Shown: positions 33,929 to 43,501 of the stretch, in pieces
How positions within the stretch are numbered: the stretch's first letter is position 1
Layout: the number at the start of each line of letters is the position of its first letter
Source: Pseudovibrio sp. Tun.PSC04-5.I4
GTDB lineage: Bacteria > Pseudomonadota > Alphaproteobacteria > Rhizobiales > Stappiaceae
Assembly: GCF_900104145.1 (NCBI RefSeq)
Contig: NZ_FNLB01000004.1
Location: 62,001-126,000, forward strand
Reading direction: 5' to 3'
DNA: 64,000 nucleotides
Made by a program: the position numbers and the translations under genes
Notes under the pieces: model-generated
What the model saw: only the letters and a program-made list of their open reading frames with translations
The model's database searches: none
What the model was told of the DNA's origin: nothing

Positions 33929-34461
33929 TGGTGGAGCTAGTCAGACTGAACGCTGGTAATAAGAAGAGCTTTGATAGGGCAGGTTTCGATTGTGGCGAGC
34001 CTGCCCTGAATATATTTTTGCAAGAAACTGCTGCTCAAGCTGAGGCTAAGAACCTATCCCGGACGTACATCCTACCAGCTAAAAGCGCACCGGACAAAAT
34101 CGTTGGATTTTACACTCTGACAATGAAAGAGTTCGACACTTCAGCGATCCCGCCCTCTTTACTCAAGCGTTTGCCACCCAAGGCCCCCGCTCTTTTGCTT
34201 GCACGCATCGCTATTGACCAAGAGTATCAGGGTAAAAAACTCAGCTTTATCCTGATTAGTGATGCTTTCCAGCGTGCACTAAACGTAATTAATGAAGTTG
34301 GTGGATTGGGTTTATTTGTTGAGGCCAAGAACGAGAGGGTGGCTGAATATTACCAGCACCTTGGAGCAATGCCTCTCAGTGATGCTCCGCTTAACAGCCT
34401 GTTTACGCCCAAGCGCATGGAAGACGCCCTGCTGGCTAGAAGCACCTCGGAAGTAAGCTGA
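33928..34461 (+). CDS. GNAT acetyltransferase toxin (TacT/AtaT-like)
   Basis: The 177-residue protein has FDCGEPALNIFLQETAAQAE, IVGFYTLTMKEF, the acetyl-CoA site LLARIAIDQEYQGKKLSFIL (written ARIAIDQEYQGKKL), and a late GLFVEAKNERVAEYYQHLG. This is the standard layout of GNAT toxins that acetylate the amino group of aminoacyl-tRNA and stop translation. The overlapping DUF1778 gene upstream confirms the module. It lies between two IS fragments and may have travelled with the mobile DNA. Confidence 0.9.
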   Translation: MVELVRLNAGNKKSFDRAGFDCGEPALNIFLQETAAQAEAKNLSRTYILPAKSAPDKIVGFYTLTMKEFDTSAIPPSLLKRLPPKAPALLLARIAIDQEYQGKKLSFILISDAFQRALNVINEVGGLGLFVEAKNERVAEYYQHLGAMPLSDAPLNSLFTPKRMEDALLARSTSEVS

Positions 34462-34520
34462 AGACGAAACAGTCCACAAAAGGAGAATTGTTCAAGATAT
34501 GTCAGATGGGCATTGCCAAG

Positions 34521-34662
34521 GGTTCTGTCGCAAACTTTTTTTCGTGTTGCGCGACATGGGGCTGACTGTCTACAACCCAAGGGCTCTGTAACCATGCATT
34601 AAGGATTGCTGCTGTGATCAGTTTCAAAGGAAGCCACTACCCCAAAGTCGCGATCCTGTATG
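34521..34662 (+). mobile_element. IS6-family element, copy 3, truncated
   Basis: The end GGTTCTGTCGCAAA and the first 142 bases match copies 1 and 2, including the transposase start (ISFKGSHYPKVAILYG). The match stops where the Tn3-type inverted repeat begins at 34663, so the Tn3-type element entered or recombined there. Confidence 0.85.
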
Positions 34663-34701
34663 GGGTCCATCCCCGCAAAGGTACAGAATGCGACATAGGA
34701 T

Positions 34702-34890
34702 TTACGGTCCAACGTCGTTGGAATTGGAAGCCATTGCATCGACTTTCAGAACTCGCCTTGCACGATCTCGCAGTTGGCCATCCGGTCCGACGTACCGATA
34801 GAGGTTGGCTCGGCTGATGCCGAGTTCGTTGCATAGTTCAGCAATTTTGGTGTCACGATTGGCAGTTGGTAGCCCGCGCGAGTTAATCTT
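34702..34890 (-). pseudogene. Tn3-type resolvase, C-terminal DNA-binding fragment
   Basis: On the minus strand, KINSRGLPTANRDTKIAELC then NELGISRANLYRYVGPDGQL forms the helix-turn-helix tail of serine resolvases. The catalytic domain is missing. It runs toward the left inverted repeat. Confidence 0.78.
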
Positions 34891-34894
34891 CGCC

Positions 34895-35146
34895 CTGCAG
34901 GAAGACCAGCAGGTGGCAGAAGCCTGCAACAGACTGATCAAGAACGCCATAATCTGCTGGAATTATCTCTATCTCGAAACGAAACTACACGCAGCTGATC
35001 CAGAAACCCGCGCCGAAATGATGAAAATCATCAAGGCCCACTCGCCGCAGTCGTTGGCGCACATCAACATGCTCGGAGAATACGATTTCTCCGATAAAAA
35101 GCTCGCAGACAACTTCGGCATCCTTCCCCTGAAAACCAGACCCTGA
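34895..35146 (+). pseudogene. Tn3-family transposase TnpA, C-terminal fragment
   Basis: The frame reads EDQQVAEACNRLIKNAIICW, then NYLYLETKL and SPQSLAHINMLGEYDFSDKK, the conserved end of Tn3-family transposases. It includes the region after the last catalytic Glu. More than 850 residues are missing from the front. Confidence 0.85.
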
Positions 35147-35255
35147 ACCCAGACCGCCGACGGGGGAAAAAAGAACTCAAATCAGCAACAAACTTCAATG
35201 CCTTGGCTGAAATTCTATGTCGCATTCCGTACCTTTGCGGGGACGGACCCTATTA

Positions 35256-35437
35256 AGGCAGAACTGTTGTGGCGAACTGTTTTTCAAACGCGGAAAGAAG
35301 CAGAGAAGGCACTTGGCCTTTATATTGAAGGCTTTTACAATCCCGTACGCCGCCACTCTGCATTAGGCTATCAATCGCCAATTGTGTTCGAGAGACAGCA
35401 GAGGAAAATCGAGACAGAGGCTCTCCACTTTTCTTAG
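35256..35437 (+). pseudogene. IS3-family transposase OrfB, C-terminal fragment
   Basis: ELLWRTVFQTRKEAEKAL, YIEGFYNPVRRHSALGYQSP and a stop at 35437 match the end of IS3-family OrfB. The front is missing where the Tn3-type element ends. Confidence 0.8.
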
Positions 35438-35470
35438 GCCAGTCCAGGTGCGACCTTGATCGCACATTCG

Positions 35471-36802
35471 TCATCCATCTAGAAGGCCTGTGCGATGCGC
35501 GAGGCCGATAGATCGGGCGACCTGATCTGGTATTCCGACCTGTCCAGCGATCGATGACCATTTAGAGACAGCTGCTTCCACTCGGGCTATGAGTGCTCGT
35601 GCTTTGGTCTGTTTGACGCCGGCGACTTCCGCGAAGGCCAATAAGTCCTGCTGCGTGAAGTTATCACGCTTGCCGTTCACGCTCATCTGGTGTCGGTTAG
35701 TCCAAGCACCGGAGGGGTTGTAGGAATAGGTCATGTCATAAGCCGGTGACAGCACCCAATCCCCGGATCGGTTCATCAGGAATGCGATATTCTTCACATG
35801 ATCATCCTGATTGCGCGCGATGATGTTGAAAACTGTGCGCAGGAACTGCTGACCAAGTGCAGGGGCACCAAGGCCTAACGAGCGGATCGTCAGCACGGCC
35901 TGTTCATATGAGTAACCATTAGGGTCGTTGAAATCGTAGTGTTGTAATGCGCAAAGCGATTGCATGTGCAGCTTGTCGTTTTCACCATCGTTCTCAATCG
36001 TCCGATCAAACCGGCGGGTCATGAAGTGGCTCCGGCCACCCTCACGATGGATCCGGCATTCAGCCATCTCGATCCCCGCTTCAGTCGCCATCTTAGAGTA
36101 TGCATACTCGATCAAACCGAACCCTTGGGAATCGGGTTCCTCCTTATCGATATTGTTCTCAATGCCGTCGAACTTCAGAAGCCAGTGTTCGAAGCCAGCC
36201 CCCGCATCAATTTGACCATGCCTGAATTCACCAGTTTCACGGTTCCACGCTAAGATAGCCTTCGCTCGCGCACCACCCGCCGACGTACCAACGCGCAGGA
36301 TATCATTGATCACCTTGAGATCGTTCTCGCCCGTCAGTGTACCATCGAGAGCTTCCTTCTCACTCAGCACCATGTTGGCGAGTTTGGTCAAGCTCGCCAC
36401 ATCTACTTTGCCAGCTTTACCAACATTGCTGGCTATTGTCGGTTTAAACTCCAACGCCCCCATCGCCCGACTGCCAACGTAGCAAAGTCGCTCGACAGGA
36501 TTGAAGCTTTCCGGTGTCCGTTCTTGTGTCGCCAACCACGTATTGATGAGCCTGTCACCGAATTTATCGGGCAAGGCATCCGCCAGCAATCCTGGCAAAC
36601 CCTTGAACGTGCTCTTGGGCAACGCCGGAAAGGTATAGGGATCCGGTGTCAACGGCATCACCAGTGGTGACAGTTCGATGCCGGAGTCTGCGAATTCCGG
36701 ATCGTATTGGAACGTTGCAAACCCATCTTCGTTTCTCCAGGAGACCGCTGCCACTTGGCGACCCCATAAATTCACTGCAGCGTCGGTTGTTTCATCTGCC
36801 AT
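35471..36802 (-). CDS. hipA: HipA-family kinase toxin
   Basis: The 443-residue protein has the HipA-type kinase layout: the glycine-rich VGTSAGGARAKA at 171-182, the catalytic loop NQDDHVKN at 331-338 and metal-binding Asp in SPAYDMTY (about 356). Family toxins phosphorylate glutamyl-tRNA synthetase or related targets and induce dormancy. The XRE-type partner gene ends three bases upstream, giving the standard hipBA operon. Length and motifs indicate an active gene. Confidence 0.93.
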   Translation of the reverse strand: MADETTDAAVNLWGRQVAAVSWRNEDGFATFQYDPEFADSGIELSPLVMPLTPDPYTFPALPKSTFKGLPGLLADALPDKFGDRLINTWLATQERTPESFNPVERLCYVGSRAMGALEFKPTIASNVGKAGKVDVASLTKLANMVLSEKEALDGTLTGENDLKVINDILRVGTSAGGARAKAILAWNRETGEFRHGQIDAGAGFEHWLLKFDGIENNIDKEEPDSQGFGLIEYAYSKMATEAGIEMAECRIHREGGRSHFMTRRFDRTIENDGENDKLHMQSLCALQHYDFNDPNGYSYEQAVLTIRSLGLGAPALGQQFLRTVFNIIARNQDDHVKNIAFLMNRSGDWVLSPAYDMTYSYNPSGAWTNRHQMSVNGKRDNFTQQDLLAFAEVAGVKQTKARALIARVEAAVSKWSSIAGQVGIPDQVARSIGLAHRTGLLDG

Positions 36803-36805
36803 TAT

Positions 36806-37174
36806 CTATCGCTCGCCTTCCTGCTTCGAACCCCACCGCCACGGTTCCTTACTAGCGCCCTGCTTCCGGTGAGAACTCGCGCGCTTGCGTTCGTTACCCT
36901 TCAGCTGCACCCGCTCTATGGGTCGAATCGTCGGATCGGGGATCAATAATTCTACATTACCGTCGAGTTTGAGGGCGCTCAGTACGCGAAAGAAGGTATC
37001 AAGAGTGCCTCCTTCTCCGGCTTCCAGCCGTCTCAGCGTACGTATGCCGATGCCGGCCTGTTCGGCCAGGTTGGCCTGTGTGATGTTGCGCGACAGGCGC
37101 AAACGCTCGATACGTTGTCCCAAGATTCGCTCATGTTTTGCGGGCGAAAGGATCGAATGTTGTTTGGGGGCCAT
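36806..37174 (-). CDS. hipB: HipB-like XRE-family antitoxin/repressor
   Basis: The 122-residue protein has a Cro/XRE helix-turn-helix (LGQRIERLRLSRNITQANLA, then EQAGIGIRTLRRLEAGEG) followed by TLDTFFRVLSALKL and a basic tail rich in Arg and Lys. It would neutralise HipA and repress the operon. The tail of about 30 residues is longer than in E. coli HipB. A dyad at 37203-37236 upstream is a likely operator. Confidence 0.9.
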   Translation of the reverse strand: MAPKQHSILSPAKHERILGQRIERLRLSRNITQANLAEQAGIGIRTLRRLEAGEGGTLDTFFRVLSALKLDGNVELLIPDPTIRPIERVQLKGNERKRASSHRKQGASKEPWRWGSKQEGER

Positions 37175-37202
37175 ATTTGACCTATAAAGTTGCCTTACTG
37201 CG

Positions 37203-37236
37203 CAATAAAGGCCGATATTGGCCTTTTGTCTTATTG
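37203..37236. promoter_or_regulatory. Candidate HipB operator
   Basis: A perfect inverted repeat AAAGGCC-gatatt-GGCCTTT (37207-37226) lies 33 bases before the hipB start, with CAATAA and TTATTG further out. Autoregulatory operators are normal for hipBA. Confidence 0.6.
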
Positions 37237-37506
37237 TAACAGAATATCCTTAACAGGTCATTTGTGATCTTGCAATGGCGATTGTAGCACTTAATAGGTC
37301 AAAAATTACCTTTTAGCATGGAAAGAGCGTATATCCCAGTTTCGTTTTAGTAGTTAGGTGGGTCGGATACCGACGGGGCTCAAGCTGCATCGAAGAGACG
37401 GAATCCAAGGACTAAAACATAAAACTGTCACCGCAACTGCCCCACACTTTTGGGTACTCTCCGGGTCAAGGTCAATCATATCAGAAGAAATCTCCTGGTA
37501 CTTTTC
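37237..37506. other. Spacer between hipBA and the efflux operon
   Basis: No gene is seen. It contains further AT-rich direct similarities to the hipBA promoter (AATAGGTCAAAAATTACC near 37294) and the untranslated end of the RND operon. Confidence 0.4.
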
Positions 37507-40500
37507 CTAATTTTGTTTCGGAGGTTCCACTCCCAACTCTTCTTTGTGCTCAATCAATGCATATCCCAATGTCTTATCGTGCTCACCAAAGAAAAAGACC
37601 CGTATATCTTCTGCAATTGCTATTAAAACCGGAATGAGAATGAGCGTGATCAGAGTGCCGAAAACTTCGCCGTAAGCGAGAGAGACGGCTGCCGGTATCA
37701 GATACATGGCCTGTTCAGAGGTTTCATTCATCAGCGGTATTAAACCTACGACGGTTGTTGCTGTTGTTAGAAAAATTGCCTGGAAGCGATCCATTCCGCT
37801 ACGATCGGTTGCTGCCAAATGATCTACACCATCCTCTCTTAGGTGTCGGTAATGTGTGACCATGACGAGTGAGTCATTGACCACAACACCAATCAACGCC
37901 AGCAAACCGAAGATCGACATCATGCTGAATGGAATGCCCATGATAGCATGGCCGATTACCGCTCCAACAAACCCGAAGGGCACCACGGACATGATGATCA
38001 GGGGTTTGAAGTAGGATTTTAATGGGATCGCCAGCAGCGTATAAATAAGGAAACAAGTGATGATCATAGCGCGGATCACACCACTTTTGACCTCACCCAT
38101 TTCCTCCAGTTCGCCGCCCTGCCTAAATTTAACACCGGGATATTCCAGCTGCAATTGGGGCACAACGTTTTCGAAAATATCTTGGCCGAGTTTTGCAGGA
38201 GCGATGACCTGTTTGTTAATGTCGGCTTCAATGGTGGCAACCTGATCTCCGTTGAGGCGATACAAGAAGCCTGACACATAGCGTGCCTCTACATTAGCAA
38301 CAGATTGGAGCGTGATCCAATCACCATTGGAACTTTGTAAGCGAGTTTGTAGAAGATCCTCAATGGTATTTCTGGCATCCAGCACATTTTGAACAATAAC
38401 ACGCACCTCTGAGCTGCCGCGTTGGAGACGCTGTGCTTCTCCGCCGCCGAACTGATAACCAACTTGAGTTGCCAATCGCTCCGGTGTGAAGCCAAGGTGA
38501 CGAGCCTCTGGTTTCAGCGTCAATCTCATTTCTGGCTGACCAGCTGTAAAAGTGTCGCGTACATTACTAACACCTCTGTGGATAGCAAGGGCAACTTGTA
38601 GCTCCTCACTCGCGAGACGTAGTTGTTCCGGATCTTCTGCAAAGAGGCGCAGCTTGAAGCCACCACCCACTTCACCAAAACCAGAGAAGGTGAGCTTGGA
38701 AACGCCTTCGAGCGGACCAACCAATTTTCGCCACGCGCGCATGATATCCGCAGTTTGTACATCGCCTCGCTCCGCAACCGGGCGTAACTCAGCATAGATG
38801 ACGGCAGAGGACTTATCGTTGAGAACACGAAAGAGGCCTTGGAATACGCCGCCAATTTCTGGTTGTTTTTCTGCATATGTTTGATCAATTGTGTGGGTTG
38901 TTTCTTCAATCACAGCGATGTTGCTACGCGTTAGTTCCAGCGGGGCACGTGGATCCATTTTCAGGTTCACTACAATGTACTGACCGGGGATGTCCGGGAA
39001 GAAAACCGAATGGATTTTGCCTTTCCACATCAGACCCATCACCAATGCTGCAACGGCAATAAAGGCTACAAGGACAGCATAACGCTGTTTAATAGCAAAG
39101 GAGACCGTTGGTTTATAGACGGTGTCTCGGAACCAGAACAAGCCGCCTCGGGCGACACCCTGGATCTTGGCCCAAATGCGAGCAGGTAGGTATTTACTCT
39201 TGCCTTCGTCCAGCGAGATATAAGCAAGGTGAGCTGGCAGGATGAACTTGCTCTCAAACAGGGAGAACAACAGGGCTAGAATAACAATGCCAGAGAAACT
39301 ACCCAGAATCTTGCCCAATGGGCTACTCATCAGCAGCATAGGGAAGAAAGCTGCTATTGTTGTGAGTACACCGAAGACGGTTGCAACTGCGACTTTGTTG
39401 ACACCCGCTTCAGTTCCCTTCAACGGGTTTTTATAGTGCTTTCGTTGTTCAAATATGCTTTCACCGACAATAACCGCGTCATCCACCAGAATTCCAAGGG
39501 CAATGATCAGACCAAATGTGGTGATATCGTTCAGAGAGTAATCCACCCAACCAGTTGTTCCAATCGCAAACGCTCCAGCCAGTGAAATGGGAATACCCAT
39601 TGCCACCCAAAATGCGAGCTTAAGGTTGAGAAACAACGATAACAGTAGCAGCACCAGAAGGAGACCTTGAACAGCATTGGAGCTAAGTAAACTCAGGCGT
39701 GCTTCGATATAATCACTGGAATTACCAAATATCTCAACCTTCACACCTCTAGGCAATGTTTGTTCAAACTCAGAGATAAGCTTTTTAACTTCTCCAGATA
39801 CAGTGATGAGATTGTCTTTGCGGCCGATGAGAATTTCAAGGCCGATAGATTTCTGACTATTGAAACGCGCTTCTGTTTCCAGCTCGGCAAAGTCATCGGA
39901 AATAGTGGCAATATCGCCTAGAATCGTTGCTGTACCATCTTCCCATTGAACTATCGGAATGTTCTCGAACTCAGATTTATAAAAAGCCTGACTGTCAGCC
40001 CGAAGGGAGATGAAGCCGCCTTCTGTTTTCAAAGTGCCGCTTTGGAAATACAGAGAAGATTCCCTAATCTTCTTCATGACATCAGAAATAGTGAGATTCA
40101 AGCGTTCCAGTGTGTAAGGTTTCAGTCCAATGCGAACTTCTTCGTTTTGGAGACCCCATTCCTTCAGGCGCGAAACTTCAGGGTTTGACAGCAGTTGATT
40201 TCGAAGTTTTCGGGCAAGTGTTTGCAGTGTCTTCAGATCGGTATCGCCATAAACCTGAACGAACATCGCCGCCATATCAAAATCGTTTCGCTCGATAACT
40301 GGCCGTTCTGCCTTTTTGGGCAGGTTATAAATGCTATCTACCTTGAGGCGAATATCATCTAAGAGGGTTTGTAGATTGTAACCACTGTTTTTTTCGACAG
40401 AGATCAACGAGACACCAGGTTGTGTCGATGAGCTGATGTTCTTAACGCCTGCCAGCCCTTCCAGTGCTTTTTCGATCTTGCGTGTAATTTGTTGATCCAC

Positions 40501-40677
40501 TTGCGCAGTGTAAGCATTGGGCAAAGTGGTTGTAATCGTAATCGTATCCGCTGGCAGTTTGGGAAATCCCTCAATGCGAACTGTCATCAAAGAGGTGACA
40601 CCCACAATTAGGATGAAGGCCATTATGAGGTTGGCTGCTACCGGATTGCGAATAAACCAAGTTGTGAGTGATTTCAT
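37507..40677 (-). CDS. RND-family (AcrB/HAE1-like) efflux pump inner-membrane subunit
   Basis: This full-length 1056-residue RND protein begins MKSLTTWFIRNPVAANLIMA, with about 12 membrane segments and two large periplasmic loops. The proton-relay Asp pair is present in GILVDDAVIVGE, and the symmetrical second half has FGLLALIGVVVNDSLVMV. The pump uses the proton gradient to expel drugs or toxic lipophiles together with the adaptor encoded upstream (4-base overlap) and an outer-membrane channel that is not encoded here. Confidence 0.93.
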   Translation of the reverse strand: MKSLTTWFIRNPVAANLIMAFILIVGVTSLMTVRIEGFPKLPADTITITTTLPNAYTAQVDQQITRKIEKALEGLAGVKNISSSTQPGVSLISVEKNSGYNLQTLLDDIRLKVDSIYNLPKKAERPVIERNDFDMAAMFVQVYGDTDLKTLQTLARKLRNQLLSNPEVSRLKEWGLQNEEVRIGLKPYTLERLNLTISDVMKKIRESSLYFQSGTLKTEGGFISLRADSQAFYKSEFENIPIVQWEDGTATILGDIATISDDFAELETEARFNSQKSIGLEILIGRKDNLITVSGEVKKLISEFEQTLPRGVKVEIFGNSSDYIEARLSLLSSNAVQGLLLVLLLLSLFLNLKLAFWVAMGIPISLAGAFAIGTTGWVDYSLNDITTFGLIIALGILVDDAVIVGESIFEQRKHYKNPLKGTEAGVNKVAVATVFGVLTTIAAFFPMLLMSSPLGKILGSFSGIVILALLFSLFESKFILPAHLAYISLDEGKSKYLPARIWAKIQGVARGGLFWFRDTVYKPTVSFAIKQRYAVLVAFIAVAALVMGLMWKGKIHSVFFPDIPGQYIVVNLKMDPRAPLELTRSNIAVIEETTHTIDQTYAEKQPEIGGVFQGLFRVLNDKSSAVIYAELRPVAERGDVQTADIMRAWRKLVGPLEGVSKLTFSGFGEVGGGFKLRLFAEDPEQLRLASEELQVALAIHRGVSNVRDTFTAGQPEMRLTLKPEARHLGFTPERLATQVGYQFGGGEAQRLQRGSSEVRVIVQNVLDARNTIEDLLQTRLQSSNGDWITLQSVANVEARYVSGFLYRLNGDQVATIEADINKQVIAPAKLGQDIFENVVPQLQLEYPGVKFRQGGELEEMGEVKSGVIRAMIITCFLIYTLLAIPLKSYFKPLIIMSVVPFGFVGAVIGHAIMGIPFSMMSIFGLLALIGVVVNDSLVMVTHYRHLREDGVDHLAATDRSGMDRFQAIFLTTATTVVGLIPLMNETSEQAMYLIPAAVSLAYGEVFGTLITLILIPVLIAIAEDIRVFFFGEHDKTLGYALIEHKEELGVEPPKQN

Positions 40678-41810
40678 GGTTTACGCCCTGCGTGTCTTGG
40701 AGTTATGCGCATGCCCGGCAAGTAGGCAGCCATCGGCAAATTGACTACGCGCAACTCGCTAGCCAGCGTAATATCCGGCGGTGCACTAACAATAATACTG
40801 GCATTGTCGCGGAAAACAACGGAAGCGTTGAAGCGCTGTAACTCGTCTTGATCGTTCAGGTACCAGATGTACCCCTTCTGTGTAAGGCTTGTTGCTGGCA
40901 ACTTCAGGCTGTTTTTGATCTCCATGCTTTGCAATTCGACAGAAACAAATTCACCTGGCAACACTTTGCGTTCTAGTGTGTTGATCACCTCCAGAAACAA
41001 CTGATAGCGACGAGATTGAGGGTCGAGGAAACCCCCTCCGCGCCGAACCTTTGCGAGTCCCACCAGTTCTTGCTCTGCATTATAGATCTTCGCGGGAACT
41101 TCCTGCCACACCTTCTCTAATAGGTTCCATTGGTGCTCATCCAGCGAGACAGTAATGTCCAGCTGTTCCGCATCTAAAAGAGTGAAAAGCGTGTCACCTA
41201 CAGAAACGTTTTGCCCAATGCTAACGTGGCGCTTGGTGATAAAACCACTGAAAGGAGCTTTGATGCTTGCTGCGTCCAGATCATATTGCGCGACAACCAC
41301 TTTCTGCTTAGCTGCTTTCAGTGATTTTTCTGCAACGCGTAATTCTGGAATATGAACTGCCATTTCTGATGGCTTTTCCTTAGGATTTACAGCTCGCCAG
41401 TTTTTTACCGCAAGTAAGTTTTTGTTCTGCTTCTTCATCAGGTTAAACTCGGCCGTTGCTTGCTGGTATTTGGCATTTTCCAACTGAGATTCATAGGTGT
41501 GTTGCTCCAGTTGAGCCATGACCTCGCCCGCGGAAACTTTCCGTCCTTCTAGAGCCATAAGGGAAACGGCGAGCACCTTGCCGGAGACTTGAGCACTTAG
41601 TTCCACCGACCAACGAGGACGAACCTCAGCAAATACGGAAATGCGACCTGTGTTGGCACTCGTCCGAGCTGTAACATAGCTGACAACAGGCAATTGAACG
41701 TTAGTTCCTGCGGTATCCACATCACTTGTGTTTTCAAGTATAGTCACATAAAAAACGACGCCTGCCAGCAGCAGAAACGCTGCTAGCAGCCACACAATCC
41801 GTTTGGTCAT
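40674..41810 (-). CDS. RND efflux periplasmic adaptor (MFP) subunit
   Basis: The 378-residue adaptor has one N-terminal membrane anchor (IVWLLAAFLLLAGVVFYVTI), a lipoyl half-motif (VELSAQVSGKVLAVSLMAL, then EGRKVSAGEVMAQLE), a hairpin with ATAEFNLMKKQNKN, and the second lipoyl half IKAPFSGFITKRHVSIGQNV. It bridges the RND pump to an outer-membrane channel. It is the first gene of the operon. A TetR gene is divergent 186 bases away, with a palindromic operator between. Confidence 0.92.
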   Translation of the reverse strand: MTKRIVWLLAAFLLLAGVVFYVTILENTSDVDTAGTNVQLPVVSYVTARTSANTGRISVFAEVRPRWSVELSAQVSGKVLAVSLMALEGRKVSAGEVMAQLEQHTYESQLENAKYQQATAEFNLMKKQNKNLLAVKNWRAVNPKEKPSEMAVHIPELRVAEKSLKAAKQKVVVAQYDLDAASIKAPFSGFITKRHVSIGQNVSVGDTLFTLLDAEQLDITVSLDEHQWNLLEKVWQEVPAKIYNAEQELVGLAKVRRGGGFLDPQSRRYQLFLEVINTLERKVLPGEFVSVELQSMEIKNSLKLPATSLTQKGYIWYLNDQDELQRFNASVVFRDNASIIVSAPPDITLASELRVVNLPMAAYLPGMRITPRHAGRKP

Positions 41811-41955
41811 ATTTTACTCCTGAACAAGAGATCTTTTAAGAGGCAGATTCCAAATATTCGGCAAGCCTACTAGATTGCGAAATATCGTTGAATGAACGCC
41901 TTGGGATCACAGTAGATCTTGATTTATGAGACGAAGTTGTATCATAATATACACA

Positions 41956-41977
41956 TACGAGACAAGTGTGTCTCGTA
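41956..41977. promoter_or_regulatory. Candidate TetR operator
   Basis: Perfect 9-base arms TACGAGACA and TGTCTCGTA flank AGTG. The site lies 19 bases before the TetR start and 145 bases before the adaptor gene, the usual place for a repressor controlling both. Confidence 0.75.
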
Positions 41978-41996
41978 AAATGAGGTTAAAACATCA

Positions 41997-42557
41997 GTGC
42001 ATGACAAGAGAGCGATTCATTCTCGCAAAACACTTGTAGAAGCTGGATTGGCAGAACTGCCTGCAAACCCAATGGCTTCGCTGACAGAAATTGCGGAAGT
42101 TGCTGGTGTAAGTCGCGCAACGCTTTATCGTCATTTTGACTCAAGAGAGACACTGATAGAGGAAATACTGCGAGTTTGTTTGGATCAGGTTTTTGAAAAA
42201 CTTGCTCCGTTGCATTCAAAAAAACTCAGAGGAAAAGAGTTCCTTGTACAAACATTTGAACTATTGCTTCCGCTAGCCGACCGGCTGAAGTTTCTCACTA
42301 TGTTTTGGCAGTATGGAGAGAAAATATTGAAGGAGGATCCGCGCTGTATAATGATGGGTCAGGAAAAAGAACGTGCCATTGAGGAAGCCAAGAACGATGG
42401 CGATATCCGCGTGGAATTACCGACAATTTGGGTGGCGAACTCTTATGGTGCTCTCATATACTCAGCTTGGGAGATGGTGTCAGCTGGACAGCTTAGTATT
42501 GAAGATGTCACAAAATACGTAGTCACGACCTTCTTTGATGGAGTAGGGGTGGGTTGA
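41997..42557 (+). CDS. TetR-family repressor of the efflux operon
   Basis: The 186-residue protein has the TetR helix-turn-helix SLTEIAEVAGVSRATLYRHF, then DSRETLIEEIL, and an all-helical ligand domain. It starts at a GTG (41997) with TGAGG about twelve bases upstream. Divergent position and the palindrome between the genes strongly suggest that it represses the RND pump until a ligand binds. Confidence 0.9.
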   Translation: MHDKRAIHSRKTLVEAGLAELPANPMASLTEIAEVAGVSRATLYRHFDSRETLIEEILRVCLDQVFEKLAPLHSKKLRGKEFLVQTFELLLPLADRLKFLTMFWQYGEKILKEDPRCIMMGQEKERAIEEAKNDGDIRVELPTIWVANSYGALIYSAWEMVSAGQLSIEDVTKYVVTTFFDGVGVG

Positions 42558-42608
42558 AGAGGCACTGTTGCGTAAACCAGAGCTAACCGCAAAAGTTGGT
42601 GATGGATT

Positions 42609-43094
42609 TCACGCGGCGTGATTTTGGTTTGCATCACTCTCGATGCCATTTTTGAAGATGACACCCTGTATTATTTTAGGCAATTGATTTTTGCCTCTCA
42701 ATTTCTGCCAGCGTTTCTCCGCTGCCTTGATCAGCATGAAGACCATTGGCATTGCAGTATCCCGGGAGAGGCAGTTCTTGGTCTGCCTTGTTCTGTGGCG
42801 CACAGTCGCAAAGGTTGATTCAATTGGATTGGTGGTTCTGATATGCCCCCAATGCTCGGCAGGAAAGTCATAAAAAGCCAACAGTTCGATCCTATCCTTG
42901 GCAAGGCATTGCGTGGCTTTGGGGTATTTGGCCTCAAATTTCTCTATGAAAAGATCAAAAGCCGCGTCAGCATCTACGCGGTTCTCTGCCATCCAGATAT
43001 CCTGTAGATCTTTCTTCGCTTTGGCCTGCAAGGATTTCGGCATTTTGCTTAAGACATTCATTGTCTTGTGGACCCAGCAGCGTTGAGCTTTTGT
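42609..43094 (-). pseudogene. IS256-family transposase, C-terminal fragment
   Basis: The frame from QRCWVHKTMNVLSKMPKSLQ through NPIESTFATVRHRTRQTKNC to the end matches the last 160 or so residues of IS256-type transposases. The start is cut at 43094 by an IS3 element. Downstream, GAGCTAACCGCAAAAGTTGG (42582-42601) is the IS256 end, repeated in the remnant at 46007. Confidence 0.85.
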
Positions 43095-43192
43095 TGTGCT
43101 AAAGACAGAAGTGGCTCGGGAAAATTGAACATGCGGTATAAGTGGATTTTCGGTCTGTAATTTGCCCTTATGGCTTTACAGGAGAACCGAAT

Positions 43193-43501
43193 ATGGCGCG
43201 CCGTCCCAGACGCAATCACACATCTGCATTCAAATCCAAGGTAGCCTTAGCGGCTATTTGAGGCGAGCAAACCTTGAGTGAACTTGGTCAACACTATGAT
43301 GTCCACCCGAACCAGATCAAGCAATGGCGGGATCACCTGCTAGAAGGTGCCTGCGATGTCTTCGAGAAGGAAACCAAAGCCCCTGAAGCAGCGGCAGTTG
43401 ATGTCAAAACTCTCCACGCTAAAATCGGGGGGTTGACGCTTGAGAATGATTTTTTAAGCGGGGCGCTCAGCAAGGCCGGCCTGTTGAGCGCAAAGAAATG
43501 A
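43193..43501 (+). pseudogene. IS3-family OrfA with an in-frame stop
   Basis: The 103-codon frame starts MARRPRRNHTSAFKSKVALA with AGGAGA upstream. It has the helix-turn-helix LSELGQHYDVHPNQIKQW and the leucine-zipper-like end, but TGA at 43259-43261 interrupts it. The stop overlaps the orfB start (ATGA). Confidence 0.85.

Larger units (their letters stand above)
34663..35250. mobile_element. Internally deleted Tn3-family element (MITE-like)
   Basis: Inverted repeats of about 36 bases start GGGTCCATCCCCGCAAAGG at 34663 and mirror at 35215-35250 with two mismatches. Between them lie only the C-terminal end of a resolvase gene (minus) and the C-terminal end of a Tn3 transposase gene (plus). Deletion has removed the body. 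With both ends intact it could be moved by a transposase elsewhere. No 5-bp target duplication is seen (GTATG versus TATTA). Confidence 0.85.
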
